64,000 nt of DNA from contig NZ_JAKSDZ010000009.1 of the NCBI RefSeq assembly GCF_023509475.1, positions 33,865 through 97,864 on the forward strand. Direction: 5' to 3'. The stretch comes from Aestuariirhabdus haliotis (lineage in GTDB: Bacteria; Pseudomonadota; Gammaproteobacteria; Pseudomonadales; Aestuariirhabdaceae). This document shows positions 12,392 through 21,403 of this stretch, in pieces (the first letter of the stretch is position 1; each line of letters begins with the position of its first letter). The notes under the pieces are model-generated. The model did not search any database, was not told the DNA's origin, and saw nothing but the letters and a program-made list of their open reading frames with translations. A program made the position numbers and the translations under genes.

Positions 12392-13603
12392 GTGAGCCAG
12401 ATCATCCTTATTAATGTGTCGGGGCAGGATAAGCCCGGCTTAACCTCTTCCATTACCGGTATCATGGCGGAGTTTAATTTAACCATCCTTGATATTGGCC
12501 AGGCGGTGATTCATAACCATCTGACCTGGGGTATCCTGGTTCAGATTCCGACAGAACAGGAATCGGCGCCCCTGCTGAAAGATTTGCTATTCCATATGCA
12601 CGAGCTGGAGTTGCAGGTACGGTTTGATGCGATCTCACTCGAAGAATATGAGCACTGGGTGAGTGGTAAGGGCAAGGCGCGCTATATCATCACATTGCTT
12701 TCCCGCTCGATAGGTGCCGAGCAAATTGCCAAGGTGTCTGCGATTACCGCCGAGCATGGCTTGAATATCGATAGCATCAATCGCTTGTCCAGCCGGGTTT
12801 CACTGGAAGCCCCCGGTAGTCATAACAAAGCCTGTCTGGAATTTTCGGTGCGCGGAAGTGCGCCGGATCTGGAGGCGTTAAAAGCGGACTTTTTGCACAT
12901 ATCCAGCGAGTTGGAAGTGGATATTGCCTTTCAGGAAGACAATATTTTTCGCCGCAATCGACGCCTGGTAGTGTTCGATATGGACTCTACCCTGATTGAT
13001 GCCGAAGTGATCGATGAGCTGGCAAAGGCGGCCGGAGTGGGTGACCAGGTGGTAGCCATTACCGAGCAGGCGATGCGTGGAGAAATTGATTTCACCGAGA
13101 GTTTCAGTCGTCGGGTGGCTTTACTGAAAGGGCTTGATGAAAGCAAGTTGGCGGAGGTTGCAGGCCAGCTGCGTATGACCGAAGGGGCAGAAACGCTGGT
13201 ATCAACATTGAAAGGCTTGGGCTATAAAACGGCTATTCTATCCGGCGGTTTTACGTACTTTGCCAGACATTTGCAGCAGCGCTTGGGCATTGATTACATC
13301 CATGCCAATGAACTCGAGATTGAGCATGGCAAGGTGACTGGAAGGGTGACCGGGACCGTTGTCGATGGTCAGCGCAAAGCCCATTTGTTGCAACAAATTG
13401 CTCGTGAAGAAGGGATTCGTCTGGAACAGGTCATTGCTGTCGGCGATGGTGCAAACGATCTTCCCATGCTCAGTGTGGCAGGGCTTGGTGTGGCTTTTCG
13501 AGCTAAGCCGATCGTTAAGGAAAGCGCCGAACAATCGATTTCAACTTTGGGTCTGGATGCAGTTTTGTACCTGATTGGTTTTCGGGATCGGGACCAGGTT
13601 TAG
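12392..13603 (+). CDS. serB: Phosphoserine phosphatase
   Basis: Last step of serine biosynthesis: O-phosphoserine to serine. 403 residues, the long Pseudomonas-type form. Two ACT-like regulatory domains fill about residues 1-85 (ILINVSGQDKPGLTSSI) and 95-180. The HAD phosphatase domain follows, with FDMDSTLID (nucleophile and acid aspartates), the SGGF motif, a downstream Lys, and VGDGANDLPML for magnesium. The N-terminal ACT pair suggests serine feedback, as known in related enzymes. Starts at GTG 12392; the ATG overlapping it runs straight into a stop. A strong bidirectional terminator follows. Confidence 0.96.
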   Translation: MSQIILINVSGQDKPGLTSSITGIMAEFNLTILDIGQAVIHNHLTWGILVQIPTEQESAPLLKDLLFHMHELELQVRFDAISLEEYEHWVSGKGKARYIITLLSRSIGAEQIAKVSAITAEHGLNIDSINRLSSRVSLEAPGSHNKACLEFSVRGSAPDLEALKADFLHISSELEVDIAFQEDNIFRRNRRLVVFDMDSTLIDAEVIDELAKAAGVGDQVVAITEQAMRGEIDFTESFSRRVALLKGLDESKLAEVAGQLRMTEGAETLVSTLKGLGYKTAILSGGFTYFARHLQQRLGIDYIHANELEIEHGKVTGRVTGTVVDGQRKAHLLQQIAREEGIRLEQVIAVGDGANDLPMLSVAGLGVAFRAKPIVKESAEQSISTLGLDAVLYLIGFRDRDQV

Positions 13604-13609
13604 GATTGA

Positions 13610-13656
13610 CAAGGCAATAAAAAAGGCGGCCAATGACCGCCTTTTTTATTGCCTTG
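13610..13656. terminator. Bidirectional intrinsic terminator between serB and fimX
   Basis: A perfect 20-bp stem (13610-13629 with 13637-13656) and 7-nt loop ccaatga. The stem includes ggcgg/ccgcc flanked by a run of A on one side and T on the other, so it works for both convergent genes. Confidence 0.9.
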
Positions 13657-13661
13657 AGCAG

Positions 13662-15740
13662 TTACATATCGCTGGAGAAATCATAATCCATGTTTTCAGC
13701 GGGACCTTGCAGATAGTAGCCCTGGATGTAATTGACACCGGCCTGCCAGAGTGTGGACAGCATGGGGGCCGATTCGACCATTGGCACGATGGTCAGTTTT
13801 CCTTCCCCTTGCAGTGAGCTGATCATCGTCTTCAGGTTTTCCAGAGTATCATCGTTGTCGATATCTTCGCTGAAGGAGCCGTCGAGCTTTACGAACGCCA
13901 CGTCGAGGTGTTTGAGGTTATTGAAGGGGTTCAGAGACCCCCCAAAATGGCCCAGGGCAACACGGCAATGCAATTCATTGATCGCCGCGGTCAGCTCTTT
14001 GGCTTGTTTGAGGTGAGTGCTGGCATCTTTTTCAGATATTTCGAAAATAATCGCATCGCTTGGCAGGCGAGCGGCCTTGAGGGCGACACTCAACCAGGGC
14101 GGCAATGTAGGATCCATGATTGAGTCGCCACTCAGATGGATAAACAGGCGCGTATCGTGGCCGTTGGCACGGTGCCCTGCCAACAGTTTGATTGACTGCA
14201 AGATCGCCCAGCGGTCAATTTTGGTGCTGAGGCCGGCCTCGCTGGCAATGCCCATAAATTCTTTGGGGCTGATTTCGTTATTTTCGCCATCGATCAGGCG
14301 CAGTAGTACTTCGTAATGTTCGTGGCTGTCACCGCGCAGGCTGATGATTGGCTGGAACAGGAGTTTGAAGCTGTTGTTATCCAGCGCCTGTTGAATCATC
14401 GCCCCGATATCACCCTTATTCGCTTGCGCTTCGATATCGTCTTTGGGGTTGTGCAGATGACATCGGCTACCACCTGCTGCCTGTGCTCGGCTGGCGGCTT
14501 TCTGCGCGCGATCCATGATGCCGGATGCTGAGCTGGTGGTTTCATTGACGATGGCAATACCAATGCTGCAAGTGGTTTGCACCGTGACGCCGGACACGTC
14601 GGACATATGTTCGGCGACTTCTTTACAAATCTTCTCACCGACGGCTTTCAGTTTGTCGATTTGATCACTGCCCACCAGGCCTAGGAAAATATCGTCGCCA
14701 TAGCGAGCCAGTATGTTAGGGCTGGGGACATTCTCTTTTAGTAAGGAACCGATATCTGTTAGCACCAGATCGGTGCCCGAAATGCCAGCCTTTTCACGAA
14801 TCTCGGCAAAGTTATCCAGCGAGAAATAGAAAACCGAACTGTTCTTGTTGGTAGCGACGGCGCGCTCAATGGCGGCGTCGAGTTGCTGGGAAAAGTAGTC
14901 GCGATTAAACAGACCGGTGACCAGATCCTGAGTACTTATCTCTTTCAGCTTCTCTTCGAGTTCCGGGTTGCCGGTATCCACTCGAATGACGACTTGCTCG
15001 CAGGGTTCTCCGTCGTAGCTGGCGGGAGAAAACTCCATATTCGCTTTAAATTGACTTTCATCCTGGCGTTGCCCGGAACAGACCAGCTTTCTTTCCGCGC
15101 CTTTTTCGCGCTGGTGCTCCTTGAGCATCTTTTTGATGTTGGCCTGGTCTTCGGAGGCCACCATATCGATGATTGGCATACCGGCCAGATCGTCGGCATC
15201 CTCATACCCAAAGAGTTCGACATAAGCACGGTTGGCGTAGATGTGCATGCCGTCATGGATATAGGCGATGGCGTCTACCGAACTGTCGAGCAGTAGCTGG
15301 CAGCGTTTCTCGGTCTCTTTAAGGCTGACTTCCAGCTGGCGGCGTTTGCGGCGCTCTTCGAGTTGTGCCAGTTCTTTATTGGCAACCAGTACCAGACGCT
15401 TGTCTTCATCGTAGGGAATGACATCGCGAAAGCCTTTTAGCAGCGCTTCGGTGATTTGCTGTTGGCTGGGTTCGGGCAGCAATAGCAGAACCGGGATATC
15501 CTTGTGCATCGAATTGACGATATCCAGAGCCTGATCGGCACTGATCTCATCGCTGTCTTCGCTGGCCAGTAGTAGATCCCAAGTCTGGTTTTGCAGCTCT
15601 TCTTCCAAAGCTTCCGCAGAAATGGTGCGGTGTGCCCTGGTCGCGTGGCCGGAATTGCGGAAGACGTTGACGAGCTGCTCAGCATCGTTTTGCGATTCTT
15701 CGATGATTAGCAGACGGAGGGTCTTTTTATCCTTGGGCAT
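13662..15740 (-). CDS. fimX: FimX-like REC-PAS-GGDEF-EAL protein (c-di-GMP receptor for type IV pili)
   Basis: Best match is P. aeruginosa FimX: same length (692 aa), same domain order and same neighbour serB. The REC-like domain (about 8-125) has EES at the acidic pair and Ser where the phospho-Asp should be. PAS occupies about 145-255. The GGDEF domain (270-430) reads YGDDIF, not GGDEF. The EAL domain (440-690) has EVL with Glu477, and GHFGGSLNPF in place of the catalytic loop-6 DDFGTG. Both enzymes therefore look dead, while c-di-GMP binding by the EAL fold could persist. In Pseudomonas this protein sits at the cell pole and promotes pilus assembly and twitching. The 592-residue gene upstream is in the same direction. 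Confidence 0.88.
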   Translation of the reverse strand: MPKDKKTLRLLIIEESQNDAEQLVNVFRNSGHATRAHRTISAEALEEELQNQTWDLLLASEDSDEISADQALDIVNSMHKDIPVLLLLPEPSQQQITEALLKGFRDVIPYDEDKRLVLVANKELAQLEERRKRRQLEVSLKETEKRCQLLLDSSVDAIAYIHDGMHIYANRAYVELFGYEDADDLAGMPIIDMVASEDQANIKKMLKEHQREKGAERKLVCSGQRQDESQFKANMEFSPASYDGEPCEQVVIRVDTGNPELEEKLKEISTQDLVTGLFNRDYFSQQLDAAIERAVATNKNSSVFYFSLDNFAEIREKAGISGTDLVLTDIGSLLKENVPSPNILARYGDDIFLGLVGSDQIDKLKAVGEKICKEVAEHMSDVSGVTVQTTCSIGIAIVNETTSSASGIMDRAQKAASRAQAAGGSRCHLHNPKDDIEAQANKGDIGAMIQQALDNNSFKLLFQPIISLRGDSHEHYEVLLRLIDGENNEISPKEFMGIASEAGLSTKIDRWAILQSIKLLAGHRANGHDTRLFIHLSGDSIMDPTLPPWLSVALKAARLPSDAIIFEISEKDASTHLKQAKELTAAINELHCRVALGHFGGSLNPFNNLKHLDVAFVKLDGSFSEDIDNDDTLENLKTMISSLQGEGKLTIVPMVESAPMLSTLWQAGVNYIQGYYLQGPAENMDYDFSSDM

Positions 15741-15915
15741 AGTGCGACAAATCGTTAATCTGTTTGGCTGAAGGAAAGGAAGGGCTGCTCATTATCGAGC
15801 AAGCGCAGGGCGAAGCGCCCATCTGGAGAGGTAGCATCGTACCATAGTTCATGGGAACCTGCGTTCGATTTTATTGACACTTTGGTCGAAGCGGGAAGAA
15901 ATTTTGCCGACCAGT

Positions 15916-17694
15916 TCATAGTAACTTCCATACAGAGCTAAAATCGTCATCATCATTGCCTTCACTTGGGGGCTTGGCTGTGGGTGTTTCCAGCAGTTGT
16001 TGCAAGTATTTAAACTCAAACTGAGAGAAGCTGCGGGTGCCCATCAGTTTGTGAGTCAGCTGGCCTTTCTGCTCGCTGCCCTGTTGGCTAAGCAATACTT
16101 TGTTGCCCTCTTCAAAGGGGCGCAAAGGTGTAATCAGTGTTGCTGGTTGTGCGATGGCAGGAATGGCCGGTAACAGGAATGCTCGCATGGCCAGGCTGGA
16201 ATCGCTGGATTTTCTCAGAAGTGAGAGCGCGCAAGGTTGAGCGTTAGGAGTAAGGAGTTCGATACCCATCAGGGTGCGCTCCGGGGATTCAATCTTGATC
16301 CAGCGAATCACGGCCAGGCACCATTGCTCGCGATTGTTTTCTCGAACACCAATCAACTCACCTGATTGGGTGTGGGTGGGCAGGTTGCCTCGCCAGATAA
16401 CGCAATAACCGCCAGGGCTGGTGTTTTCGAGATGGGTGAGGTGGATCTTGTAGGGGGCCTCTTTCTTTGCATCGGCTTCGGGGTTGAATTTGATTGATTC
16501 CCCGTCACGTAAGGGCGAATTGAGTTTTAAATCAGTGGTGTCGGCATCAAAGGCATTGGCCCAGGCATCCGAGTTGACGCCGCCAGCGGCGAAACGTGTG
16601 TTGCGTTCTTTTCTGCTGTAGCGAATGAGTTGTTCATCGAAATTTTTTTCGCCACTTAGGTAATAGTGGATTGCACTCAAGCCAATAATAATCTGTAACG
16701 AACCGTTGCTTGGGATGCGTTTGAACACGCGTTCTTTCAACGGTCCCCAGGCCTGAATCAGGTGCTTGATCAGCTCCTGAGACATTGACTTTGGAATGGT
16801 TAAGGCGCTCGATTCGCCCGGCATTCCGGGCATCCTGCTGGCCTGCTCAATAGCTTGCATCAAGGGTACGCTATTGAGTCCGCGGCTGGCCGGGGTAGAA
16901 GGCTCCCGGGTCAGGGCAAAATAGGTAGGAGGCTGGTCGGCTTCAAGATTGACGATAAAAATAGGTTCTTGCCGAGTAATTCTTTGCACCCGAATCAGGG
17001 GAGACCAGATCTCCAGCGCGTTGAACACCTGTTGCAGGTCGGCTTGGCGCAGCTGGTTGGCCCGGGAGCAGGCCATGAGCATGATACGGCAAAACAGGCT
17101 GCCCGGGGTTGAGCTGCTGATGTAGCTGTTTTGCCGGTCTGCTACCTCGTGTTTCAGTAGTTGAAGTGATTCGGCCGCCTGGAAAAGTTGCCCAAGTTCC
17201 AGCCAGAGATATCTGGGGGCAGGGCAGTAGAGTTGATAAGCCCTCACCTGTGCCCGGGCCAGTTCTGACATGGCTCGATGGATAGCGTTACCGCACGATA
17301 TGCTATTGGCTGGGTCATTCAGGGTGTCGAGTACTACTTGCTTGTAGCCGGTAGCAAGGTTCATCTGCAGGGCTTGGGCAAGGTTGGCAACTTTTTTCTG
17401 TTGCTCGTTAAGTATCACGCTTTGCCCAAGGTAGTGCTTGCTCAGAGCATCCAGTGCGAAATAGATGGTTGGGCGTAGGGCTTCCAGCATCTGGTACCGC
17501 AGTGCGGGCTTGGCAACCAGCTTGTTGAGCTCTATCAGTGCCGTGTAGAGCTGTCGCGACAGTTCGCCCAGATTGGCTTTGGGCAAGCTGTTCAACCAGT
17601 TTTCCAGGCCAACAACGCTGGACGTGCAGAAACTGAGATCGCTGAGCGTTCTCTGAGGTACTCTCAGCTGTAATTGGGTGATCTCGTTATCCAT
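15916..17694 (-). CDS. Uncharacterised protein with possible C-terminal PilZ-like domain
   Basis: I do not recognise this 592-residue protein by name; a homologue of unknown role sits beside fimX in Pseudomonas. It has no signal peptide or membrane helix. Residues 1-330 are helix-rich with many Leu, Gln and Ala. Around 440-530 is a beta-rich stretch with NTSPGGY (fits the N-x-S-x-x-G PilZ signature), a later SGELIGV turn, LAVIRWIK and LMGIELL, which resembles a PilZ barrel. The arginine motif that normally precedes such a barrel is not clear. The C-terminus ends in an acidic DDDDF tract. Transcribed toward fimX with a 175-bp gap. A c-di-GMP or pilus-related role is inferred from context. Confidence 0.6.
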   Translation of the reverse strand: MDNEITQLQLRVPQRTLSDLSFCTSSVVGLENWLNSLPKANLGELSRQLYTALIELNKLVAKPALRYQMLEALRPTIYFALDALSKHYLGQSVILNEQQKKVANLAQALQMNLATGYKQVVLDTLNDPANSISCGNAIHRAMSELARAQVRAYQLYCPAPRYLWLELGQLFQAAESLQLLKHEVADRQNSYISSSTPGSLFCRIMLMACSRANQLRQADLQQVFNALEIWSPLIRVQRITRQEPIFIVNLEADQPPTYFALTREPSTPASRGLNSVPLMQAIEQASRMPGMPGESSALTIPKSMSQELIKHLIQAWGPLKERVFKRIPSNGSLQIIIGLSAIHYYLSGEKNFDEQLIRYSRKERNTRFAAGGVNSDAWANAFDADTTDLKLNSPLRDGESIKFNPEADAKKEAPYKIHLTHLENTSPGGYCVIWRGNLPTHTQSGELIGVRENNREQWCLAVIRWIKIESPERTLMGIELLTPNAQPCALSLLRKSSDSSLAMRAFLLPAIPAIAQPATLITPLRPFEEGNKVLLSQQGSEQKGQLTHKLMGTRSFSQFEFKYLQQLLETPTAKPPSEGNDDDDFSSVWKLL

Positions 17695-17781
17695 TCAATC
17701 CTGCATTGTCAAACAGCAGACACTGTGTGTTGCATGCTAAATTAAACCGCTTTCGGGGACTATATAGCCATACTGTCTAGA

Positions 17782-17809
17782 ACTATAGCCTAGAAAATAA
17801 AACGTTGAA
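17782..17809 (-). promoter_or_regulatory. Candidate promoter for the gene upstream of fimX
   Basis: On the minus strand: -35 ttcaac (17804-17809), 16-bp spacer, -10 tatagt (17782-17787). The stretch is A/T-rich and lies in the intergenic region between the epmB stop and the 592-residue gene. The -35 is only a half match. Confidence 0.35.
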
Positions 17810-17853
17810 ATATCAGCAAAAAATCCTGTCGGTACGAAAAGTGATGATGACGA

Positions 17854-18861
17854 TCAGCCCATGATGGTTTTGGCGTTTTTCCCGGCACTTTCGCGCACCA
17901 GAGACGGTACCAGATAGCCACTGCAGCGCCCTCGCAGGTTAGCGATAATCTGCTGGGCCCGCTTTTCTGCTACCTCGAAGTGAGCGGCTCCCTCTACTCG
18001 GTCGAGCAGATGAAGGTAGTAAGGTTGAACTCCGGCGTCAAACAGGCGATTACTCAAGGCCTCCAGAGTCGCTTCGTTATCATTGATGCCATGCAGCAAT
18101 ACCGATTGATTGAGTAGCCTGACCCCATGCCGGCTGAGTTTATGCATGGCGAGGGCAACGGCCTCGTCTATTTCGTTGGGGTGGTTGCTGTGAATTACCA
18201 TTATTTTGTGCAGTCGACCCTCGCCCATCCAGTGCAGCAGCCTGTCGTCGATGCGCTGCGGGATAACAACGGGCATGCGAGTGTGAATACGAAGGCGCTT
18301 GAGGTGGGGGATCTTATCCAGTTCTGCGCATAACCAGGCAAGTCGTTGATCATTAACCGCGAGGGGCTCACCACCACTGAAAATGACTTCATCGATCTCG
18401 GGCCTCTGGTGAATATAGTCCAGCACTTTGAGCCAATGTGCGCGATCCGGTGTGTTGTCCTGGTAGGGGAAATGGCGGCGAAAACAGTAGCGGCAGTTAA
18501 TCGCGCAGTGCCCGGCCAGGGTCAGCAATACTCGATTATGGTATTTGTGGATCAGCCCGGGCAACGGGTTGCTAGCGGCTTCTCCCAGTGGGTCGCTATT
18601 GAATCCTGGCGTCTGATGCAGCTCCTGCGCGGAGGGTAATACCTGTAGCAGCAGCGGATCCTTTGGGTCACCTCGCTTAATGCGAGCCAGATAGGGTTCG
18701 GGGACTACAACCGAAAATTGCTGGTGGGCCTGTTCGAGCAAGGAGCTGGCTTCTGCTTCCAGGTCGAGGGCTTGTAACAACTGATTTGGATCACGAATAG
18801 CATCACCAAGCAGCTGTTGCCAACTGCTGGTCTGCACAGAAGGGATGGTTCGCGCTATCAT
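17854..18861 (-). CDS. epmB: EF-P (R)-beta-lysylation protein EpmB, lysine 2,3-aminomutase family
   Basis: Radical-SAM/PLP enzyme that converts (S)-alpha-lysine to (R)-beta-lysine for attachment to elongation factor P. About 335 residues. The radical-SAM cluster CAINCRYCFRRHFPY (CxxxCxxC) and FSGGEPL are intact, and a lysine-bearing C-terminal segment is expected to bind PLP. It is divergent from efp with epmA beyond it, so the whole modification pathway is in one place. ATG 18861 gives an N-terminus the same length as E. coli EpmB. An in-frame GTG at 18879 would leave only 15 bp to the efp start. Neither start has a clear Shine-Dalgarno. Confidence 0.94.
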   Translation of the reverse strand: MIARTIPSVQTSSWQQLLGDAIRDPNQLLQALDLEAEASSLLEQAHQQFSVVVPEPYLARIKRGDPKDPLLLQVLPSAQELHQTPGFNSDPLGEAASNPLPGLIHKYHNRVLLTLAGHCAINCRYCFRRHFPYQDNTPDRAHWLKVLDYIHQRPEIDEVIFSGGEPLAVNDQRLAWLCAELDKIPHLKRLRIHTRMPVVIPQRIDDRLLHWMGEGRLHKIMVIHSNHPNEIDEAVALAMHKLSRHGVRLLNQSVLLHGINDNEATLEALSNRLFDAGVQPYYLHLLDRVEGAAHFEVAEKRAQQIIANLRGRCSGYLVPSLVRESAGKNAKTIMG

Positions 18862-18894
18862 AGGGGTTTTAACCGACACTGGTGTATATAGAAA

Positions 18895-19467
18895 ATGGCG
18901 AGTTATTCTACCAACGAATTCAAGTCTGGTCTCAAATTGATGGTGGAGGGTGATCCCTGCTCTATTCTGGAAAATGAGTTCGTCAAACCTGGTAAAGGCC
19001 AGGCCTTCAGTCGTGTCAAGTTCCGCAACCTCAAGACCGGTCGGGTGTGGGAACGTACCTTCAAGTCGGGCGAGTCACTGGAAGGGGCGGATGTGATGGA
19101 CCTGGATATGGAATACCTTTACACCGATGGCGAGTTTTGGCACTTCATGATGACGGACGGTTCTTTCGAGCAACACGCTGCGGATGCCAAGGCGGTAGGT
19201 GATACTGTTAACTGGCTGAAAGAGCAGGAAAAGTACGAAGTTACCCTCTATAACGGTGCGCCTTTGAGTGTCACAGCCCCCAATTTTGTCGAGCTTGAAG
19301 TGGCGGAAACCGACCCGGGCCTCAAGGGAGATACTGCCCAGGGTGGCTCCAAGCCGGCGACTCTGAGTACCGGAGCCGTGGTCAAAGTGCCCCTGTTTAT
19401 CAATACTGGCGAAATTCTAAAAATCGATACCCGTACGGGTGAGTATGTGAACCGCGCCAAAGGCTAG
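18895..19467 (+). CDS. efp: Elongation factor P
   Basis: Relieves ribosome stalling at polyproline stretches. 190 residues with the three beta-barrel domains of the family: the KOW-like N-terminal domain, a middle domain, and an OB-type C-terminal domain ending near GEYVNRAKG. The modification loop VKPGKGQAF puts Lys34 at the position that EpmA beta-lysylates. EpmB and EpmA flank the gene, so lysylation rather than rhamnosylation is expected; that is a departure from Pseudomonas, where Arg32 and EarP are used. No Shine-Dalgarno is visible before ATG 18895. Confidence 0.97.
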   Translation: MASYSTNEFKSGLKLMVEGDPCSILENEFVKPGKGQAFSRVKFRNLKTGRVWERTFKSGESLEGADVMDLDMEYLYTDGEFWHFMMTDGSFEQHAADAKAVGDTVNWLKEQEKYEVTLYNGAPLSVTAPNFVELEVAETDPGLKGDTAQGGSKPATLSTGAVVKVPLFINTGEILKIDTRTGEYVNRAKG

Positions 19468-19472
19468 TATTC

Positions 19473-19495
19473 GGGCGCAGTCGGTGGTCGCGCCC
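19473..19495 (+). terminator. Weak hairpin between efp and epmA
   Basis: gggcgc/gcgccc stem with an 11-nt loop directly after efp, followed by a short T-rich stretch (ctgtttattc). It could partly end efp transcripts and give less epmA than efp message. Confidence 0.35.
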
Positions 19496-19527
19496 CTGTT
19501 TATTCTCTATTCAGATCCGGATGCGTT

Positions 19528-20514
19528 ATGACCGATACCCAGTGGCGTCCTAGTGGCGCCCTCCCCGAACTTCAGCGTCGCGCAACACTGTTGCGAGATA
19601 TCCGTCGATACTTCGATCAACAACAGGTGATGGAAGTAGAAACACCAGTGCTGTCGCGAGCCGCAGTCACGGATCTGCACATCGATAGCTTTAGTACCCG
19701 TTTTCTGCCAACAGGGGGCGGTCGTAACCAAACCCGCTTTTTGCACACCTCCCCTGAATTTCCGATGAAGCGCCTGCTGGCGTCCGGCTCGGGCGACATT
19801 TACCAGATCTGCCGTGTGTTTCGTAACGGAGAGGTGGGTGGTCGGCACAACCCTGAGTTCACTATGCTGGAGTGGTACCGGCTTGGTATGGATCAACAAC
19901 AGTTGATGGATGATATGACTGCCATGCTGGCGGTCGCAGCCAACTTTTCCGAGTTGCGACGGGTCAGTTACCGGCGTCTGTTTGAAGAGCACTTTGGCAT
20001 TAATCCGCACCAGGCGAGTGATGAGCAGCTGCGCCAACTGGTAGCCGATAAAGTCGATGCCCAGCTAACGGACCTGGGTCGCAACGATTGTCTGGACCTG
20101 TTATTTAGCCAACGCATTGAACCCCAGTTGGGGGTGGCCGGTGATGCTGTTCTGGCCGGTGTCTACGTCTATGATTATCCCGCCTCGATGGCCGCCCTGG
20201 CGCGGGTTGAAATGGAGTCTGGAGAGCCGGTGGCACGTCGCTTCGAGCTGTTTGTGGCCGGCGTAGAATTGGCTAACGGTTATCATGAACTCTGTGATGC
20301 CGAGGAGCAGCGCCGCCGTTTCCAGCAAGATTGCATCGATCGTGACACCCTGGGGCGACGAGAGTTTCCCCAGGATGAGGCGTTTCTGGCTGCTTTGGCG
20401 GCCGGTCTGCCGGATTGTGCCGGGGTGGCCATAGGACTCGACCGGGTATTGATGTTGATGGCGGGCACCCAGCGGATTGCTGATGTGCTCGCCTTCGACT
20501 TCGAGCGTGCCTGA
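19528..20514 (+). CDS. epmA: EF-P--(R)-beta-lysine ligase EpmA (GenX/PoxA)
   Basis: Class II lysyl-tRNA-synthetase paralogue that attaches (R)-beta-lysine to Lys34 of EF-P. 328 residues, lacking the anticodon-binding domain of LysS, which separates it from the tRNA ligase. Class II motifs are visible: motif 1 near VMEVETPVLSRAAV, motif 2 FRNGEVGGRHNPEFTMLEWYR, and motif 3 ending GVAIGLDRVLML. Directly downstream of efp. Its stop is one base from the stop of the convergent psd. Confidence 0.95.
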   Translation: MTDTQWRPSGALPELQRRATLLRDIRRYFDQQQVMEVETPVLSRAAVTDLHIDSFSTRFLPTGGGRNQTRFLHTSPEFPMKRLLASGSGDIYQICRVFRNGEVGGRHNPEFTMLEWYRLGMDQQQLMDDMTAMLAVAANFSELRRVSYRRLFEEHFGINPHQASDEQLRQLVADKVDAQLTDLGRNDCLDLLFSQRIEPQLGVAGDAVLAGVYVYDYPASMAALARVEMESGEPVARRFELFVAGVELANGYHELCDAEEQRRRFQQDCIDRDTLGRREFPQDEAFLAALAAGLPDCAGVAIGLDRVLMLMAGTQRIADVLAFDFERA

Positions 20515-20515
20515 A

Positions 20516-21382
20516 TTAAGGCGTGGTTTGAACCGTGCCCAGGGCTTCACCCATGCGGACGCTATTACCCGCACGCATAGATTCCAGCCATTTCATGCTG
20601 TCCTTGGGGTGTAACAGGATAACCGTTGAACCCAATTTAAAGCGCCCCATCTCTTCCCCGCGCTTCAGGGTGATGGGCTGGCGAGCCTCGTCGCTGTAAT
20701 CGGTGCACTTTATTTCTCGACGGACCGGCGCCACCAGTCCTGCCCAAACGGTTTCAATGCTGGCGACGATCATCGCGCCGACCAGAATCATCGCCATCGG
20801 CCCTTGCTCGGTATCAAAGATGGCGACAACACGTTCGTTGCGTGCAAACAGGCGGGGAATGTTTTCGGCGGTGGCCTGATTGACCGAGAACAGTTGGCCA
20901 GGAACATATGTCATGCTGCGCAATGTGCCGTTCATTGGCATATGAACCCGGTGATAGTCTCTGGGGGACAGGTAAATTGTTGCAAAGGCACCGTTCATAA
21001 ACTCGTCGGCCAATGCGGTATCGCCTCCGACCAGTTCGGTCAGACTGTAATCCTGACCCTTGGCCTGGAAGATGCGGCCATATTCGATCTGGCCGATTTG
21101 ACTGATCTGGCCGTCTGCAGGGCAGACCAGTTGGGATTTATCCTCTGCGATTACTCGAGCATCGGGTTTCAGGGCGCGGGTAAAGAAATCATTAAAATGT
21201 GCGTAGGCTTTGGGGTCTTCTTCCGCGGCCTGGCTCATATCAACCCGATAATGTCGGACGAAAATGCCGATAAAGCGGTTTTTCAGCCAGGGCCAACGGC
21301 ACTCGGCAACCCAGCCCGCAACTCGGGAAAGCGCGTGCTGGGGAATAAGGTATTGCAGTAGGGCAAAGAGTTTCGGATTCAC
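20516..21382 (-). CDS. psd: Phosphatidylserine decarboxylase proenzyme
   Basis: Makes phosphatidylethanolamine from phosphatidylserine in the inner membrane. 288 residues. The C-terminal LGST motif (Ser252) is the self-cleavage site that leaves a pyruvoyl group on the alpha chain. Other family stretches are DYHRVHMP (catalytic His), FSVNQ and FARNERV. Starts at GTG 21382, 21 bp after the rhodanese gene in the same direction; psd-rhdA is also the Pseudomonas order. Confidence 0.97.
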   Translation of the reverse strand: MNPKLFALLQYLIPQHALSRVAGWVAECRWPWLKNRFIGIFVRHYRVDMSQAAEEDPKAYAHFNDFFTRALKPDARVIAEDKSQLVCPADGQISQIGQIEYGRIFQAKGQDYSLTELVGGDTALADEFMNGAFATIYLSPRDYHRVHMPMNGTLRSMTYVPGQLFSVNQATAENIPRLFARNERVVAIFDTEQGPMAMILVGAMIVASIETVWAGLVAPVRREIKCTDYSDEARQPITLKRGEEMGRFKLGSTVILLHPKDSMKWLESMRAGNSVRMGEALGTVQTTP

Positions 21383-21403
21383 GTTAGCGTTCTCTCGGGC
21401 AAA

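Noticed and set aside
18885..18897. tatata just before efp as a -10 giving a leaderless transcript
   Set aside because: No -35 at proper spacing, and the start would fall on the ATG itself; evidence too thin.
19528..20514. Lysyl-tRNA synthetase
   Set aside because: Only the catalytic core is present and efp and epmB are adjacent, so it is EpmA.
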